64,000 nucleotides of DNA from Micromonospora okii. Its GTDB lineage: Bacteria > Actinomycetota > Actinomycetes > Mycobacteriales > Micromonosporaceae. The position numbers were made by a program, and so were the translations under genes. The notes beneath the pieces are model-generated. The model worked only from the letters and a program-made list of their open reading frames with translations, had not been told where the DNA came from and searched no databases. Where the stretch lies: NCBI RefSeq assembly GCF_020884795.1, contig NZ_BBZF01000013.1, forward strand, positions 437,791 through 501,790, written 5' to 3'. Below, piece by piece: positions 20,940-35,157 of this stretch (positions within the stretch are counted from its first letter, which is position 1; the number at the start of each line of letters is the position of its first letter).

Positions 20940-23900
20940 CTAGTCCTGTTCGTCAGGCTCGTCGGCATTGCGAGCAATCGCCACGATAGTCACGCCGTCC
21001 GGGAGGTCCATCAGCTTGACCCCCATTGTGTTCCGGTCCCGGGTACGGCGTACAGGCTTCACCGGAGTCCGGATGACGCCACCGTTGCTGGTGATGGCGA
21101 ACAGCTCGTCGTCCGGGTGGATCACCACAGCGCCGACCAGACCACCGCGGCGCTCGGTGATCTTCGCAGTCAGCACGCCCTTACCTCCCCGGCCCTGGAC
21201 CGGGTATTCCTCGATCGGGGTACGTTTCGCGTATCCCCCGTTCGTCGCCACCAGAACGTCCAGGCCCTCGCGGACGACCTCCATCGCGAGCAGGACGTCC
21301 TCGTCGCTGAACCGCATGCCGATCACGCCCGACGTGGCCCGACCCATCGGCCGGAGCGCCTCGTCGGTGGCGTTGAAGCGGATCGCCTGCGCGTTCTTCG
21401 ACACGAGCAGCAGGTCGTCCTCCGGCGCCACCAGGGCAGCACCGACCAGCTCGTCCTCATCGCGCAGGTTGATCGCGATGACTCCGCCGGAACGGTTGGA
21501 GTCGAACTCCTCGAGCCGCGTCTTCTTCACCAGGCCGTTCTTCGTGGCCAGTACCAGGTAGGGGGCCACCTGGTAGTTCGGGATTTCAATGATCTGCGCG
21601 ATCTGCTCGTCCGCTTGGAAGGCGAGCAGATTGGCCACGTGTTGGCCCTTGGCTACCCTACTGGCCTCCGGAAGCTCGTACGCCTTGGCCCGGTACACCC
21701 GGCCCTTGTTCGTGAAGAACAGGATCCAGTCGTGTGTGGAGCAGACGAAGAAGTGGCTGACGATGTCGTCCTGCCGCAGCGTGGCCCCGCTGACGCCCTT
21801 GCCGCCGCGCCGCTGCGAGCGGTACAGGTCGACCTTCGTCCGCTTGGCGTACCCGGTGCGGGTGATGGTGACCACCACGTCCTCGCGGGCGATCAGGTCC
21901 TCCATCGAGACCTCGCCGTCGAACGGCACGATCTTCGTCCGCCGCTCGTCACCCCACTTGGCGATGATCTCGCCCAGCTCCTCCGAGACGATCCGGCGCT
22001 GCCGCTCCGGCTTGGCCAGGATGTCCTTGAGGTCGGCGATCTCCAGCTCCAGCTTGGCCAGGTCGTCGAGGATGCGCTGCCGCTCCAGGGCGGCGAGCCG
22101 GCGGAGCTGCATGTCCAGGATCGCGGTGGCCTGGATCTCGTCGATCTCCAGCAGCCGGATCAGGCCCTGCCGGGCGTCCTCGACCGTGGGCGAGCGCCGG
22201 ATCAGCGCGATCACCTCGTCGAGGGCGTCCAGCGCCTTGGACAGACCGCGCAGGATGTGCGCCCGCTCCTCGGCCTTGCGCAGCCGGAAGGCCGTGCGCC
22301 GCCGGATCACCTCGATCTGGTGCTCCACGTAGTAGCGGATGAACTGGGCCAGGTTCAGCGTGCGCGGCACGCCGTCGACCAGGGCCAGCATGTTCGCGCC
22401 GAACGTCTCCTGGAGCTGGGTGTGCTTGTAGAGGTTGTTCAGCACCACCTTGGCGACCGCGTCGCGCTTGAGCACGAGCACGATCCGCATTCCCGTACGC
22501 CCGGAGGACTCGTCCCGGATGTCGGCGATGCCGGCGAGCTTGCCCTCCTTGATCAGCTCGGCGATCCGCTCGGCCAGGTTGTCCGGGTTCACCTGGTAGG
22601 GCAGCTCGCTGACCACCAGGCAGGGCCGGCCGCGCTTGTCCTCCTCGACCTCCACCACGGCCCGCATCCGGATCGAGCCGCGACCCGTCCGGTACGCGTC
22701 CTGGATCGCCTGCGTGCCGACGATCAGGCCGTGGGTCGGGAAGTCCGGGCCCTTGACGATCTCGATGAGCGCGTCGAGGGTGGTGGCCTCGTCGACGTCC
22801 GGGTTCTCCAGGCACCACTGCACGGCCGCGCCGATCTCGCGCAGGTTGTGCGGCGGGATCTTGGTGGCCATGCCGACCGCGATGCCCTCGGAGCCGTTGA
22901 TCAGCAGGTTCGGGATGCGCGACGGCAGGATCGTGGGCTCCTTGGCCCGGCCGTCGTAGTTGTCCTGGAGGTCGACGGTGTCCTCGTCGATGTCCCGCAG
23001 CATCTCCATCGCCAGCGGGTCGAGCTTGCATTCGGTGTTGTGGCTGACGAAACCGTCGGAGACGAACGAGTGGTCGTCGGTGTCCACCCGGATGCTGTAG
23101 ACCGGCTGCACGCCCGCGTCGGTGACGCCGACCACCTCGGCGTAGTAGAACCGGCCGTCGACCAGGGGCTCGACCACGTCGAGCACCTCGGGGTTCGTGA
23201 TCCGGGCGGCGATCTCGTCGCGGTCCCGCTCCCAGCGCTCGATCCGGTCGACGTTGTGCCGACGCAGCCAGTCGCGCTCGGTCCACCGGGTCGCGCCGTG
23301 CTCGCGGATGAAGTCGCCGACCAGCGGGACGTGGTCGCCGGAGAGCGCCGTGCTGGTGGCCGGCACGTTCGCCAGCTCGGCCTCCAGCTTGGCCTGCTTG
23401 CGGCCGAGGAAGCCGACGTGGGCGGCGAAGATCCGCGCGTCGCGGCGGTTGGTGACGACGACCTTGATCTCGCCGTCGTCGTACCGGCACTGCCGGCTGA
23501 CCACGCCGAACTCCAGCAGGAGCTGCTGCACCTCGCGGGCCAGCCGCTCGCTGCGGGTGGAGTACGAGACCTGGATGGTGTTGCGCGGCAGCAACGACGA
23601 CGAGCCGTCGCCCTCGAAGAGCGCCTGGAGGAAGGCGCGCTTGATCGCCGCCGGGCCCTGCCAGACGAACTCGGGCACGAACTTGTCGGCGCTGCGCGCC
23701 CCGACCAGCTCGCCGAGGATGCTCGCCCGCAGCGCGGTGAGGTTTTGGATGTCGAGCTCGTGCAGCACGCTGCCCGAGGCGATCACGCGCTGGCTGACGT
23801 AGCGCGGGCCACCCACGGCGAGGTCGTAGGCGGCGAGGACCCGGACGAAGAACTCCCGGTCGACGTTGTTGAAGCCGGCCCGGTTCGCCGACACCCAGCC

Positions 23901-24722
23901 CTCGCTGACGAAGGCGCCCGCGAGGACGGCGGCCTCGACGTGCTCCAGCATCGGGTAGCCGATCTCGTCCGGCACCGTGCGCGCAAGGACCACCCGGTCG
24001 CCCGGGGAGATCTCGGCGAGCAGCTTCCACAGCAGCGTCGGCACGCCGGCCACGTCCACCAGGCAGAGCACCGGGTGGTTGTGGGTGCCCGTCAGCTCGT
24101 ACCCCTCGCGGGTGCGCAGCCGCAGCGTGGGGTGCTCGCCGGAGTGGAAGAACTTGGAGGCGCGGACCAGGTCGCCGTTGCGGTCGCGGACCTTGAGCTC
24201 GACGTCGGTCTCGCTGCCCGGCGTCGCGCCCGGGACGAGGTCGCCGATCCGCACGCTGCCGTCGGCGGTACGAATACGGGCATCTGCGGTCAGGCAGTAA
24301 CGCATCGCCGCAGCAGGATCGTTACCGGGCGAGCCGAAGTTGCCGTTGCCGTCGACCAGCGGGTAGCGCAGCGACCAGGGCTGCGCCATCCGGACCAGCG
24401 CGTCGTAGATGGCCGAGTCGCCGTGCGGGTGGAACTGACCCATCACGTCGCCGACGACCCGGGAGCACTTCACGTAGCCGCGGTCCGGCCGGTAGCCGGA
24501 GTCGAACATCGCGTAGAGGATCTTGCGGTGGACCGGCTTGAGCCCGTCCCGGACGTCCGGCAGCGCCCGCCCGACGATGACGCTCATCGCGTAGTCGAGG
24601 TAGGAGCGCTGCATCTCCACCTCGAGCCCGACCGGCTCGATGCGGTCGTGCGCCACGACTGCCGCAGTGGCGGCCTCGGGGACCTCGGGCTCGCTCGGGG
24701 TGGACTCGGGGGTATCGGTCAC
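20940..24722 (-). CDS. gyrA: DNA gyrase subunit A, interrupted in frame by an intein
   Basis: The precursor has 1260 residues; removal of a 420-residue intein leaves an 840-residue GyrA. The breakage-reunion domain has [15 protein letters not shown] near residues 98-112 (Ser103 and Asp107 at the quinolone-determining positions are the sensitive type) and the catalytic Tyr142 in AAAMRY. The C-terminal beta-pinwheel carries QRRGGKGV (GyrA box). It supercoils DNA with GyrB. The intein sits directly after the catalytic Tyr, so the gyrase is inactive until splicing. The intergenic stretch toward gyrB contains DnaA boxes. Confidence 0.97.
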   Translation of the reverse strand: MTDTPESTPSEPEVPEAATAAVVAHDRIEPVGLEVEMQRSYLDYAMSVIVGRALPDVRDGLKPVHRKILYAMFDSGYRPDRGYVKCSRVVGDVMGQFHPHGDSAIYDALVRMAQPWSLRYPLVDGNGNFGSPGNDPAAAMRYCLTADARIRTADGSVRIGDLVPGATPGSETDVELKVRDRNGDLVRASKFFHSGEHPTLRLRTREGYELTGTHNHPVLCLVDVAGVPTLLWKLLAEISPGDRVVLARTVPDEIGYPMLEHVEAAVLAGAFVSEGWVSANRAGFNNVDREFFVRVLAAYDLAVGGPRYVSQRVIASGSVLHELDIQNLTALRASILGELVGARSADKFVPEFVWQGPAAIKRAFLQALFEGDGSSSLLPRNTIQVSYSTRSERLAREVQQLLLEFGVVSRQCRYDDGEIKVVVTNRRDARIFAAHVGFLGRKQAKLEAELANVPATSTALSGDHVPLVGDFIREHGATRWTERDWLRRHNVDRIERWERDRDEIAARITNPEVLDVVEPLVDGRFYYAEVVGVTDAGVQPVYSIRVDTDDHSFVSDGFVSHNTECKLDPLAMEMLRDIDEDTVDLQDNYDGRAKEPTILPSRIPNLLINGSEGIAVGMATKIPPHNLREIGAAVQWCLENPDVDEATTLDALIEIVKGPDFPTHGLIVGTQAIQDAYRTGRGSIRMRAVVEVEEDKRGRPCLVVSELPYQVNPDNLAERIAELIKEGKLAGIADIRDESSGRTGMRIVLVLKRDAVAKVVLNNLYKHTQLQETFGANMLALVDGVPRTLNLAQFIRYYVEHQIEVIRRRTAFRLRKAEERAHILRGLSKALDALDEVIALIRRSPTVEDARQGLIRLLEIDEIQATAILDMQLRRLAALERQRILDDLAKLELEIADLKDILAKPERQRRIVSEELGEIIAKWGDERRTKIVPFDGEVSMEDLIAREDVVVTITRTGYAKRTKVDLYRSQRRGGKGVSGATLRQDDIVSHFFVCSTHDWILFFTNKGRVYRAKAYELPEASRVAKGQHVANLLAFQADEQIAQIIEIPNYQVAPYLVLATKNGLVKKTRLEEFDSNRSGGVIAINLRDEDELVGAALVAPEDDLLLVSKNAQAIRFNATDEALRPMGRATSGVIGMRFSDEDVLLAMEVVREGLDVLVATNGGYAKRTPIEEYPVQGRGGKGVLTAKITERRGGLVGAVVIHPDDELFAITSNGGVIRTPVKPVRRTRDRNTMGVKLMDLPDGVTIVAIARNADEPDEQD
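23037..24296 (-). mobile_element. Full-length GyrA intein with LAGLIDADG homing endonuclease
   Basis: This 420-residue intein occupies GyrA residues 143-562. It begins [20 protein letters not shown] (Cys1) and ends GFVSHN before extein Thr563. Block B is [10 protein letters not shown] with the catalytic His; blocks F and G are [18 protein letters not shown] and [14 protein letters not shown]. These parts closely resemble the mini-intein of Mycobacterium xenopi GyrA at the same site. Between them lie about 275 residues with two dodecapeptide motifs, [13 protein letters not shown] (124-136) and [12 protein letters not shown] (222-233), so the endonuclease still looks intact. Confidence 0.92.
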
Positions 24723-24758
24723 TGTTAACCCTTATCAGAATCAGAGTCGGTTTCGTGC

Positions 24759-24810
24759 TGTGGATAACCGCTGTGGAAACCGGCCGCACTGTGGATAACC
24801 CTGTGGATCG
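24759..24810. promoter_or_regulatory. DnaA-box cluster between gyrB and gyrA
   Basis: Perfect TGTGGATAA boxes lie at 24759-24767 and 24790-24798, with near matches TGTGGAAAC at 24772 and TGTGGATCG at 24802. They fill most of the 129-base gap upstream of gyrA. DnaA binding here, and an effect on gyrA expression, are inferred. Confidence 0.65.
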
Positions 24811-24851
24811 ACGGGGACACCGGCGGGCCGCCCGGGCGGCCCGCCGGGTCG

Positions 24852-27884
<3,033 letters not shown>

Positions 27885-27948
27885 TCACCTCGTGTACCAA
27901 TTGGGGGTGCGGAGGCGCCTCGACGGCGCCGAGGGGGAGGTCAGGCGG

Positions 27949-28176
27949 ATGAGCGGCGACGAGCAGGTTGGCGACTCCTCGGGTAAGGGCGGCCGGCTCA
28001 TGGGCTGGGTGTTCCGCAACCTCGCCGGCCCGTCCGAGGTGCAGGGAGCGGTGCAGGGCGGCTCGCAGCACGCCCGGGACGCCTGGAAGCAGGACTTGGA
28101 GCGGCGCAAGCAGTGGAGCCGCGAGCAGCGGGAACGCAAGCGCGCCGAGAGCGAGGCCCGGCGCGCCGGGCGCTGA
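27949..28176 (+). CDS. Small basic, charged hypothetical protein
   Basis: A 75-residue protein. The N-terminal half is Gly-rich with RLMGWVFRNLAGPSEVQGAVQGG, and the C-terminal half is a highly charged helix (WKQDLERRKQWSREQRERKR...). ATG 27949 has GGGGGAGG eight bases upstream, strong evidence for translation. It is convergent with the DUF721 gene, only four bases apart. Function unknown; nucleic-acid binding is conceivable from the charge. Confidence 0.6.
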   Translation: MSGDEQVGDSSGKGGRLMGWVFRNLAGPSEVQGAVQGGSQHARDAWKQDLERRKQWSREQRERKRAESEARRAGR

Positions 28177-28180
28177 CCCG

Positions 28181-28858
28181 TCAGCCGTACGTGTCGCGGG
28201 GCCCCCGGCCCCGGACCCGGCGCGGCCCCCGCGACCAGGACGGCGCGGCCGGGCCGTGGATGTGCAGCTTGCGCACCACGTTGTGGCCCACCTCGCTGGC
28301 GATCTGCCTGATCAGGGAGGCGGCGAGCAGCCGCAACTGCGTCGCCCACGCGGTCGACCGCGCCTCCACGGTCAGCTCGCCATTCTCCAGCTTCACCGGA
28401 CGGCTGTTCTGGGCCACCTCCGGGCCGACCACCCGCTCCCACGCGCCGAAGACCGTCGCCTCGGCGGCCGGCTGCTCCCAGCCGCGCGCCTTCACCAGCC
28501 GGCTCAGCACCGCGCCCAGCGGCTGCGGGTCGCGCGGATCCGGCCCCGGGCCGGAGTAGCCGCGCAGCCGCTGGCCGCCCTCACCGTCGCCCGAGACGAC
28601 GCTGCGCCGCCGGGTGCGGGCCGCCGCCTCGCGTCGCGCCTTTGCGGCGTCCAGCACCGCCCGGGCCAGTTCCGGCCCGGCCGCCCCGGCGGGAGCGCCG
28701 TCGCCGTCGGCCGGGCCGTCGGGCCGTCCGGCCGGGCCCGCCGTGGGGCTACCGTCGCGCCGACCCGCGCGGCGCGCGTCGGGCGCGCCCTCGGCGGGGG
28801 TACGCCCCCGGCGCTCGGGCCCGAGGCGGGCCGGCGGGAGGTCCGGCTCATCCGACAC
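28181..28858 (-). CDS. DUF721 (DciA-like) protein
   Basis: A 225-residue protein with a disordered Pro/Gly-rich N-terminus and a C-terminal DUF721 domain (about 110-205): [62 protein letters not shown]721 proteins at this locus belong to the DciA group, shown in other bacteria to help load the replicative helicase. GTG 28858 overlaps the recF stop by 11 bases, so translation is coupled. The recF-DUF721-gyrB order is widespread in actinobacteria. Confidence 0.88.
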   Translation of the reverse strand: MSDEPDLPPARLGPERRGRTPAEGAPDARRAGRRDGSPTAGPAGRPDGPADGDGAPAGAAGPELARAVLDAAKARREAAARTRRRSVVSGDGEGGQRLRGYSGPGPDPRDPQPLGAVLSRLVKARGWEQPAAEATVFGAWERVVGPEVAQNSRPVKLENGELTVEARSTAWATQLRLLAASLIRQIASEVGHNVVRKLHIHGPAAPSWSRGPRRVRGRGPRDTYG

Positions 28859-29981
28859 GGCGCACCGTCCCCTCGCCCACCCGGTACCGGACGCCGCGCA
28901 GGCCGGCGGGCACGTCGTCGTCCACGGCGCAGGTGACCAGCAGTTGGCTGGCCCCGCCGACCAGCTCCGCGAGCCGTTCCCGGCGGCCCGCGTCCAGCTC
29001 GGCGAAGACGTCGTCGAGCACCAGCACCGGCTCGATGCCGTCGGCGCGGAGCAGGTCGTACCCGGCCAGCCGCAGGGCCAGCGCGAACGACCAGGACTCG
29101 CCGTGGCTGGCGTACCCCTTGGCGGGCAGCGGGCCGAGGGTAAGGACCAGGTCGTCGCGGTGCGGGCCGACCAGCGTGGTGCCCCGTTCCACCTCGGCGC
29201 CACGGGACTCGGCCAGCGCCGCGCTCAGCGCCGCGGCCAGCGCCTCCCGGTCCGGGCCGGGGTCGGTCAGCTCCACCGACGGCCGGTACGCGATGGCCGC
29301 CGCCCCGTGCCCGGCCGCCACCGCGTCGTACGCCTTCGTGACGTGCGGGGTGAGCGCGGCGACCAGCTCCAGCCGGCCGGCGAGCAGCTCGGCCCCGTGC
29401 CGGGCCAGGTGGGTGTCCCAGACCGCGAGGGTGGACAGGTCGCCCCCGCGCGAGCCGCCCGTCTTGCGGGCCAGGTACGCGGTGCGCAGCAGGGCGTTGC
29501 GCTGCTTGACCACCCGCTCGTAGTCGGCGCGCACGCCGGCGTACCGGGGCTGGCGGCTGACCAGCAGGTCGTCGAGGTAGCGGCGGCGCTCGGCCGGGTC
29601 GCCCCGGACGAGTTCCAGGTCCTCCGGGGCGAACAGCACCAGCCGCAGCGCGCCGAGCACGTCCCGGGCCCGCCGGGCCGGCGACCGCCCCAGCCGGGCC
29701 CGGTTGGCCTTGCCGGGGACGATCTCCAGCTCGACGAGCAGCTCCCGCCCGTCGTGCGCCACGGCGCAGCGGATCACCGCCGAGGAGGCGCCCATCCGGA
29801 CCAGGGGGGCGTCCGTGGCGACCCGGTGCGAGTCCAGGGTCGCCACGTAGCCCAGCGCCTCGACGAGGTTGGTCTTGCCCACGCCGTTGGCGCCGACCAG
29901 CACGTTCGGGCCGGGCTCCAGGTCGACGCCGACCCGCTCGTACGAGCGGAAGTCGACCAGTTCGAGCCGGCGGACGTACAC
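28848..29981 (-). CDS. recF: DNA replication and repair protein RecF
   Basis: A 377-residue SMC-like ATPase that helps load RecA at gaps. Walker A is [15 protein letters not shown] (residues about 31-44), the ABC-type signature region is [13 protein letters not shown] and [15 protein letters not shown], and Walker B is [17 protein letters not shown] 29981 starts the conserved [13 protein letters not shown]. It is 17 bases after the gnd stop and lacks a good Shine-Dalgarno, so it relies on gnd translation. It overlaps the DUF721 gene. Confidence 0.95.
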   Translation of the reverse strand: MYVRRLELVDFRSYERVGVDLEPGPNVLVGANGVGKTNLVEALGYVATLDSHRVATDAPLVRMGASSAVIRCAVAHDGRELLVELEIVPGKANRARLGRSPARRARDVLGALRLVLFAPEDLELVRGDPAERRRYLDDLLVSRQPRYAGVRADYERVVKQRNALLRTAYLARKTGGSRGGDLSTLAVWDTHLARHGAELLAGRLELVAALTPHVTKAYDAVAAGHGAAAIAYRPSVELTDPGPDREALAAALSAALAESRGAEVERGTTLVGPHRDDLVLTLGPLPAKGYASHGESWSFALALRLAGYDLLRADGIEPVLVLDDVFAELDAGRRERLAELVGGASQLLVTCAVDDDVPAGLRGVRYRVGEGTVRRVG

Positions 29982-29998
29982 AGGTGGGTTGCTGCCGC

Positions 29999-30871
29999 TC
30001 AGCGCTTGCGGACGGCGTGCCCGCCGAACTGCTGGCGCAGGGCGGCGACGGCCTTCATCGCGGGCGAGTCGTCCTGCCGGGAGGCGAAGCGGGCGAACAG
30101 CGACGCGGTGATGACGTTCAGCGGCACGGCGAGCCGGACCGCCTCGTCGACCGTCCAGCGGCCCTCGCCGGTGTCCTCGGTGTAGCCGCTCAGCTCGGCC
30201 AGCTCCGGGTCCTCGTCGAGGGCCCGGTCGAGCAGGTCGAGCAGCCAGGAGCGGACCACCGTGCCCTCGCGCCAGGACTTGAACACGCCCGGCACGTTGG
30301 TCACGATCTCGGACTTGGCCAGCAGCTCGTAGCCCTCGGCGTAGGCGTGCATCAGGCCGTACTCGATGCCGTTGTGCACCATCTTCGCGTAGTGGCCGGC
30401 ACCGACCGGACCGGCGTGCACGAAGCCGAACTCGCCGGCCGGCTTGAGCGCCTCGAAGATCGGCATGAGCCGGTCGACGTGCTCCTGCGCGCCGCCGACC
30501 ATCAGGGCGTACCCGTTCTGCTTGCCCCAGACGCCGCCGGAGACGCCGACGTCGAGGTAGCCGATGCCCTGCTCGGCGAGCCGCTGCGCGCGGGGCGCGT
30601 CGTCGCTGAACCGCGAGTTGCCGCCGTCGATGATGATGTCGCCCTCGCCGAGGAGGCCGGCGAGCTCGTCGATGGTCGCGTCGGTGACACCGGCCGGGAC
30701 CATCACCCAGACGGCGCGGGGCCCGTCGAGCTTCTCGGCCAGCTCGGCCAGGCTGGCGACGTCGCTGATCTCGGCGTTGCGGTCGTAGCCGACGACCTCG
30801 TGCCCGGCGGCGCGCAGCCGCTCGCGCATGTTGCCGCCCATCCGGCCGAGTCCTACCAGGCCGAGCTGCAT
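29999..30871 (-). CDS. gnd: 6-phosphogluconate dehydrogenase (decarboxylating), short form
   Basis: A 290-residue member of the short GndA-like branch, usually NAD-preferring. It oxidises 6-phosphogluconate to ribulose 5-phosphate with CO2 release. The Rossmann site is [13 protein letters not shown], the substrate signature is [12 protein letters not shown] and [24 protein letters not shown], and the catalytic Lys is in [16 protein letters not shown]. Its place between dnaN and recF is typical of actinobacteria. It starts 38 bases after dnaN. Confidence 0.94.
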   Translation of the reverse strand: MQLGLVGLGRMGGNMRERLRAAGHEVVGYDRNAEISDVASLAELAEKLDGPRAVWVMVPAGVTDATIDELAGLLGEGDIIIDGGNSRFSDDAPRAQRLAEQGIGYLDVGVSGGVWGKQNGYALMVGGAQEHVDRLMPIFEALKPAGEFGFVHAGPVGAGHYAKMVHNGIEYGLMHAYAEGYELLAKSEIVTNVPGVFKSWREGTVVRSWLLDLLDRALDEDPELAELSGYTEDTGEGRWTVDEAVRLAVPLNVITASLFARFASRQDDSPAMKAVAALRQQFGGHAVRKR

Positions 30872-30909
30872 CTGTTCCTACCTTCGCTGCGTCTGGGTCA
30901 GGGGTGCGA

Positions 30910-32043
30910 TCAGCGGGAGACGCGGATCGGCATGATGAGGTACCGGTACCCGGGGATGACCTCGCCATCCTCGCCCGCCGGAGAGATCACGGCCGGCTTG
31001 AAGGCGTCGACGAACGCGAGCAGCGCGAACTGCGCGCCCAGGTTCGACAGGCCGTCGATCAGGTACTGCGGGTTGAAGCCGATGGTCAGCGGGTCGCCGG
31101 TGAAGGTGGCGTCCATGGCCTCGCTGGCCCGGGCCTCCTCGGTGCCGCCGGCCTCGACGACCAGCCCGTCGGAGCTGAAGCTGAGCAGCACCGGGGTGGT
31201 GCGCTCGGCGACGAGCGCGACGCGCTTCACGACCTCGATGAGGGTGCTGACCGCGACCCGGGCCTCGGCGTTGTGGCTGCTGGGGAAGAGCGAGCGCACC
31301 GGCGGGTAGTTGGCCCCGTCGAGCAGCCGGCTGGTGGTGCGGCGGGTGCCGCCGGAGAAGCCGATCATGCCCTCGCCGGCCGCGCCCTGGGAGAGCGCCA
31401 TCGTGACGTGGCCGCCGAGCGGGCCGAGGGCCTTGGCGGTGTCGTGCAGGGTGCGGGCGGGCACCAGGGCGTTGATGCTCACCTCGGGGTCGTCCGGGTT
31501 CCACTCCATCTCGCGCAGGGCGAGCCGGTACCGGTCGGTGGCGAGCATGGCCAGGTTGCCGCCGGAGAGCTCGATGCGCACGCCGGTCATCATCGGCAGC
31601 GTCTCGTCCCGGCCGGCGGCCACGGCGACCTGGGCGACCGCGGCGGCGAACGCGGCGGCGTCGACCGTGCCGGCGCTCTCGGGCATCTCGGGCAGGGAGG
31701 GGTAGTCCTCCACCGGCATGGTGGGGAGGGTGAACCGCGCGCTGCCGCAGACCAGCTCCAGGTGCGCGCCGACCGCGGCGATGTCCACCGGCTTGGCCGG
31801 CAGCGCCTTGGTGATCTCGGCAAGCAGCCGGCCGGAGACCAGCGCGGCGCCGTCGGCGTCGCCCTGCACCTCGACGGTCACCTGGCTGGAGACCTCGTAG
31901 TCGAAGCCGGAGACGTGCAGGTGCCCGTCGGTCACCCGGAGCATCACGCCGGCCAGGACCGGTACGGACGGCCGGTTGGGCAGGCTCTTCGCGGTCCACG
32001 CCACGGCCTCGGCGAGCGCGTCGCGCTCCACTCGGAACTTCAT
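30910..32043 (-). CDS. dnaN: DNA polymerase III beta sliding clamp
   Basis: A 377-residue clamp built of three like domains (about 1-120, 130-250, 255-377). It begins [25 protein letters not shown] and ends [10 protein letters not shown], both characteristic of actinobacterial DnaN. The dimeric ring holds the polymerase on DNA and binds partners such as DnaA regulators and mismatch proteins. ATG 32043 is preceded by GGAGG with five-base spacing. The gene starts directly after oriC. Confidence 0.97.
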   Translation of the reverse strand: MKFRVERDALAEAVAWTAKSLPNRPSVPVLAGVMLRVTDGHLHVSGFDYEVSSQVTVEVQGDADGAALVSGRLLAEITKALPAKPVDIAAVGAHLELVCGSARFTLPTMPVEDYPSLPEMPESAGTVDAAAFAAAVAQVAVAAGRDETLPMMTGVRIELSGGNLAMLATDRYRLALREMEWNPDDPEVSINALVPARTLHDTAKALGPLGGHVTMALSQGAAGEGMIGFSGGTRRTTSRLLDGANYPPVRSLFPSSHNAEARVAVSTLIEVVKRVALVAERTTPVLLSFSSDGLVVEAGGTEEARASEAMDATFTGDPLTIGFNPQYLIDGLSNLGAQFALLAFVDAFKPAVISPAGEDGEVIPGYRYLIMPIRVSR

Positions 32044-32229
32044 CAATGCCTCCGCGTCGACGTCAGCGACAACTCTCTCATGCCGACCGCTGCCCACCGT
32101 CCCGCCCGACCGTGCGGGTACCCATCGCACCTTAGGGCGCGAGGGCATCGGCTGTGCGTCCGGCCCCGTGGATCGCGTCGGTGCCGACCGGCTCTGCCGG
32201 GCCGCGACGAGGCGATCCACAGGAAGTCC

Positions 32230-32765
32230 AACGGTGATGATTGGTTTTTGTTCTCTTAGAAGAACAAACCCATCGTCTTCATCGCACCTGTGCAAACTGT
32301 GGAAAACCCGCGTCTGCCCAGGTCAGAAGGTTATCCACCGGTGGTTTACCTGTGGAGAACCCGGGGTATAACTCGCCCCCTCATCCACAGGCCCGTCCCG
32401 TCCACCGGGTTATCCACCGCTGTCCACCGGTTATCCACCGGTTATCCACCGACTTTCTCCCCAGGTCTGTGGACAGAGCGGCCCGCCTCGGACGCCGTTG
32501 TCCCCAGAACCTTCAACAGGAAATTCACAGGCGGCCCAGGATCGGTGGACAACGGCGGCTCTGTCCCCAGCCGTCCACAGGTCCGTCCCCAGAGTTTGTC
32601 CACAGTCTGTGGGTAACCGGGTCGAGGCGGACCGTAGTTATCCACAGATGTGGACAACCGGCTGTGGACAAGATGTGGAAGCTGTGGACGGGCACGACCC
32701 GATTCTGGGGGCTCAACCGGGTCGAGGGTCCACGCGAAGCGGCCCGGCACGTCCTGTGGACAGCC
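32230..32765. other. oriC: Chromosomal replication origin oriC
   Basis: The 801-base dnaA-dnaN gap carries at least 18 DnaA boxes in both orientations. Perfect boxes: TTGTCCACA 32596-32604, TTATCCACA 32638-32646, TGTGGACAA 32649-32657 and 32663-32671. One-mismatch boxes include TTATCCACC at 32331, 32410, 32431 and 32442, TGTGGAGAA at 32351, TCATCCACA at 32381, CCGTCCACA at 32571 and TGTGGGTAA at 32608. An AT-rich stretch (32228-32285) near dnaN is the best unwinding candidate. It contains the inverted repeat TTTGTTCT (32247-32254) and AGAACAAA (32261-32268). Confidence 0.93.
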
Positions 32766-32844
32766 GGGCCGAACGGGGAAAGTGACCGGGCTCACCCGGT
32801 GGGGACGCCGTCCGGCCCGCGCGCTCGGCCCGGACGGGTACGGC

Positions 32845-34764
32845 TCAGGCGGTCTGCTTGATCCGGTTGGTCAGCTCGGCGATCTGGTTGTACAGCGAGC
32901 GGCGCTCCGCCATCTGCTGGCGGATCTTCCGGTCGGCGTGCATGACCGTGGTGTGGTCCCGGCCGCCGAACGCCTGCCCGATGCGGGGCAGGGAGAGGTC
33001 CGTCAGCTCCCGGCACAGGTACATGGCGACCTGGCGGGCGTTGACCAGCACCCGCGAGCGGGAGTGCCCCCGCAGGTCCTCCAGGCTGACGCCGAAGTAG
33101 TCGGCGGTGGAGACCATGATCTGGTCGGCGGTGATCTCCGGCCCGGCGCCGTCGGGGATGAAGTCCCGCAGCACCTCCTCGGCCAGCGACAGCTCCACCG
33201 TCGACCGGGTGAGGCTGGCGAACGCGGTGACCCGGATGAGCGCCCCCTCCAGCTCCCGGATCGAGTTCGACACCCGGGACGCGATGAACTCCAGTACGTC
33301 CGGCGGCGCGTACAGGCGCTCCTGGGCCGCCTTCTTCTGGAGGATCGCGATGCGGGTCTCCAGGTCCGGCGGCTGGATGTCGGCCAGCAGGCCCCACTCG
33401 AACCGGGTGCGCAGCCGGTCCTCCAGCGTCGCGAGCTGCTTCGGCGACCGGTCGGAGGTGATGACGATCTGCTTGTTCGCGTTGTGCAGCGTGTTGAAGG
33501 TGTGGAAGAACTCCTCCTGGGTCCGCTCGCGGTTCTCCAGGAACTGGATGTCGTCGATCAGCAGGATGTCGACGTCGCGGTAGCGGCGCTGGAACGCGCT
33601 GGTCTTGTCGTCGCGCAGCGAGTTGATGAAGTCGTTCGTGAACTCCTCGGTCGAGACGTACCGGACCGAGCGGGCGTTGCCCAGCGTCGTGGCGTAGTGC
33701 CCGATGGCGTGCAGCAGGTGCGTCTTGCCCAGCCCCGAGCTGCCGTAGATGAACAGCGGGTTGTACGCCTTGGCCGGCGACTCGGCCACGGCGACCGAAG
33801 CCGCGTGCGCGAACCGGTTCGACGAGCCGATGACGAACGTCTCGAACATGTACTTCGGGTTCAGCCGGTTCCCGCCGGCCTCCACGCCCCCGGGCAGCCG
33901 CCGGTCGTCCCGGCCGCCCGGTCGGTGATCCACGCCACCGCGCCCCGGGCCGCTGTCGGTGCCGCCGTCGCGCGGCAGGCGTTGTCCGGCGACGGGGGCG
34001 ACCCCGTCGGCGTACCGGCGCTCGAAGTGCCCGGCGTCCCCGCCCGTGGCGATCCGGCCGCGCTCCTCGAAGCCCCGCCGCTCGGGGTCCGGCAGCCCCG
34101 GGCCCGCCGGCTCGGCGAAGGCGGCGCTGAACAGGGCCCCCTGGGCGTCGCGGCTGCCCGGGACGAACCCGGGCCGCTGGTCGTCGTCGGCCGGTGCGGG
34201 CCGGATGGCCTCCGGTCCGGGCTCCCCCGCCCCCCGGACCGGGTGGCCGGCGTCGTCGCGCTCCGGGTGACCCGTGCCGTCACGGCCCGCCCGCCCCGGT
34301 GGCCCGTGGTCGGCGTGGTCCAGCTCACCCCGGCCGGGGTAGTCCGGCGGGGGGAAGCCCGGCTCCGGCTCGTGCCGGTCTCCCACCGGGCCGTCGTAGC
34401 TCCGCGAATCGAATGCGGGCGGCCCGTCGAGACCCGGCGGCCCGGAGGGGGTCACCTCGGGAACGCTGCGGTAGACCGTGCCGGCCGGCCGGCCGACCGC
34501 GTCCTCGGCGACCCGGACGGTCACCGCCACCTGGATCGGCCGACCCAGCCGGCGGGTCAGCGCCTCGGTGATGGCGGGCCGCAGCCGGGACTCGATCACG
34601 TCCCGGGTGAAGGCGTCCGGCACGGAGAGCAGAGCGGTGTCCTCCACGATCGCGCGGAGGCGGGTGAGCCGCAGGTACGCGCGTTGCTGGGCGGAGATGA
34701 TCTCGTCGGCGAGCTCGTCCGTCGCCGCCGTCCACACCGCGGCAAGGTCGGTCGTACCGGCCAC
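32845..34764 (-). CDS. dnaA: Chromosomal replication initiator DnaA
   Basis: A 639-residue initiator, longer than the 450-520 usual elsewhere because domain II is a Pro/Gly/Asp-rich linker (about residues 110-315). Domain I begins [17 protein letters not shown]. The AAA+ domain III has Walker [19 protein letters not shown] and Walker [11 protein letters not shown] with [15 protein letters not shown]. Domain IV ends with the box-binding [18 protein letters not shown] 34764 is chosen since [11 protein letters not shown] is the usual start and AGGGGG precedes it; GTG 34839 would add 25 residues reading through a DnaA box. Confidence 0.95.
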   Translation of the reverse strand: MAGTTDLAAVWTAATDELADEIISAQQRAYLRLTRLRAIVEDTALLSVPDAFTRDVIESRLRPAITEALTRRLGRPIQVAVTVRVAEDAVGRPAGTVYRSVPEVTPSGPPGLDGPPAFDSRSYDGPVGDRHEPEPGFPPPDYPGRGELDHADHGPPGRAGRDGTGHPERDDAGHPVRGAGEPGPEAIRPAPADDDQRPGFVPGSRDAQGALFSAAFAEPAGPGLPDPERRGFEERGRIATGGDAGHFERRYADGVAPVAGQRLPRDGGTDSGPGRGGVDHRPGGRDDRRLPGGVEAGGNRLNPKYMFETFVIGSSNRFAHAASVAVAESPAKAYNPLFIYGSSGLGKTHLLHAIGHYATTLGNARSVRYVSTEEFTNDFINSLRDDKTSAFQRRYRDVDILLIDDIQFLENRERTQEEFFHTFNTLHNANKQIVITSDRSPKQLATLEDRLRTRFEWGLLADIQPPDLETRIAILQKKAAQERLYAPPDVLEFIASRVSNSIRELEGALIRVTAFASLTRSTVELSLAEEVLRDFIPDGAGPEITADQIMVSTADYFGVSLEDLRGHSRSRVLVNARQVAMYLCRELTDLSLPRIGQAFGGRDHTTVMHADRKIRQQMAERRSLYNQIAELTNRIKQTA

Positions 34765-34831
34765 CGTCGTGCCACCCCCTCGCCTCTGCTCCCGACCGCC
34801 GCTGTGGTCCGGCCCGAGGGCCGACCGGTCG

Positions 34832-34851
34832 TCATCCACAAGTTATCCACA
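34832..34851. promoter_or_regulatory. DnaA boxes upstream of dnaA
   Basis: TCATCCACA (34832-34840) and perfect TTATCCACA (34843-34851) lie 68-87 bases before the chosen dnaA start and downstream of its likely promoter. They would allow DnaA to repress its own gene, as known in other bacteria. Confidence 0.6.
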
Positions 34852-35040
34852 GCCTGTGTGTACTGACCGATTGTGGCCCCCCGCCGGATTCGGGTCGGAC
34901 CTGCCCCCTGTCCGGGCGGGCGCTGAAGCGGGTTTCACCGTGCCGAACGATTCACTGCCTTGTCGGGTCTTGCCTGCCGGCGACACCGGGATCGTGCCGA
35001 CCCGCGCGACGACGGGCGACGGCGCCGACCGCAAACGCGC

Positions 35041-35070
35041 ACGCTAACAGCGCGGGGCCGCGACCTTCAA
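35041..35070 (-). promoter_or_regulatory. Candidate dnaA promoter
   Basis: On the minus strand TTGAAG (35070-35065) and TAGCGT (35046-35041) are separated by 18 bases. Transcription would run into dnaA with a leader of about 270 bases that includes the DnaA boxes. The 500-base gap to rpmH otherwise shows no coding sequence. Confidence 0.5.
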
Positions 35071-35157
35071 CCGCCGAGGCAGTGACGCCGTTGTCGACAT
35101 CAGTGAAAACCAGCGCATCGGTCGCGCTCGCGCGGCTCGCGGCCGATTCCGGGGTGT

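Noticed and set aside
21117..24728. A 1203-codon plus-strand open frame opposite gyrA
   Set aside because: Rich in Asp, Val, His and Gln from reversed codons of gyrA; no family features.
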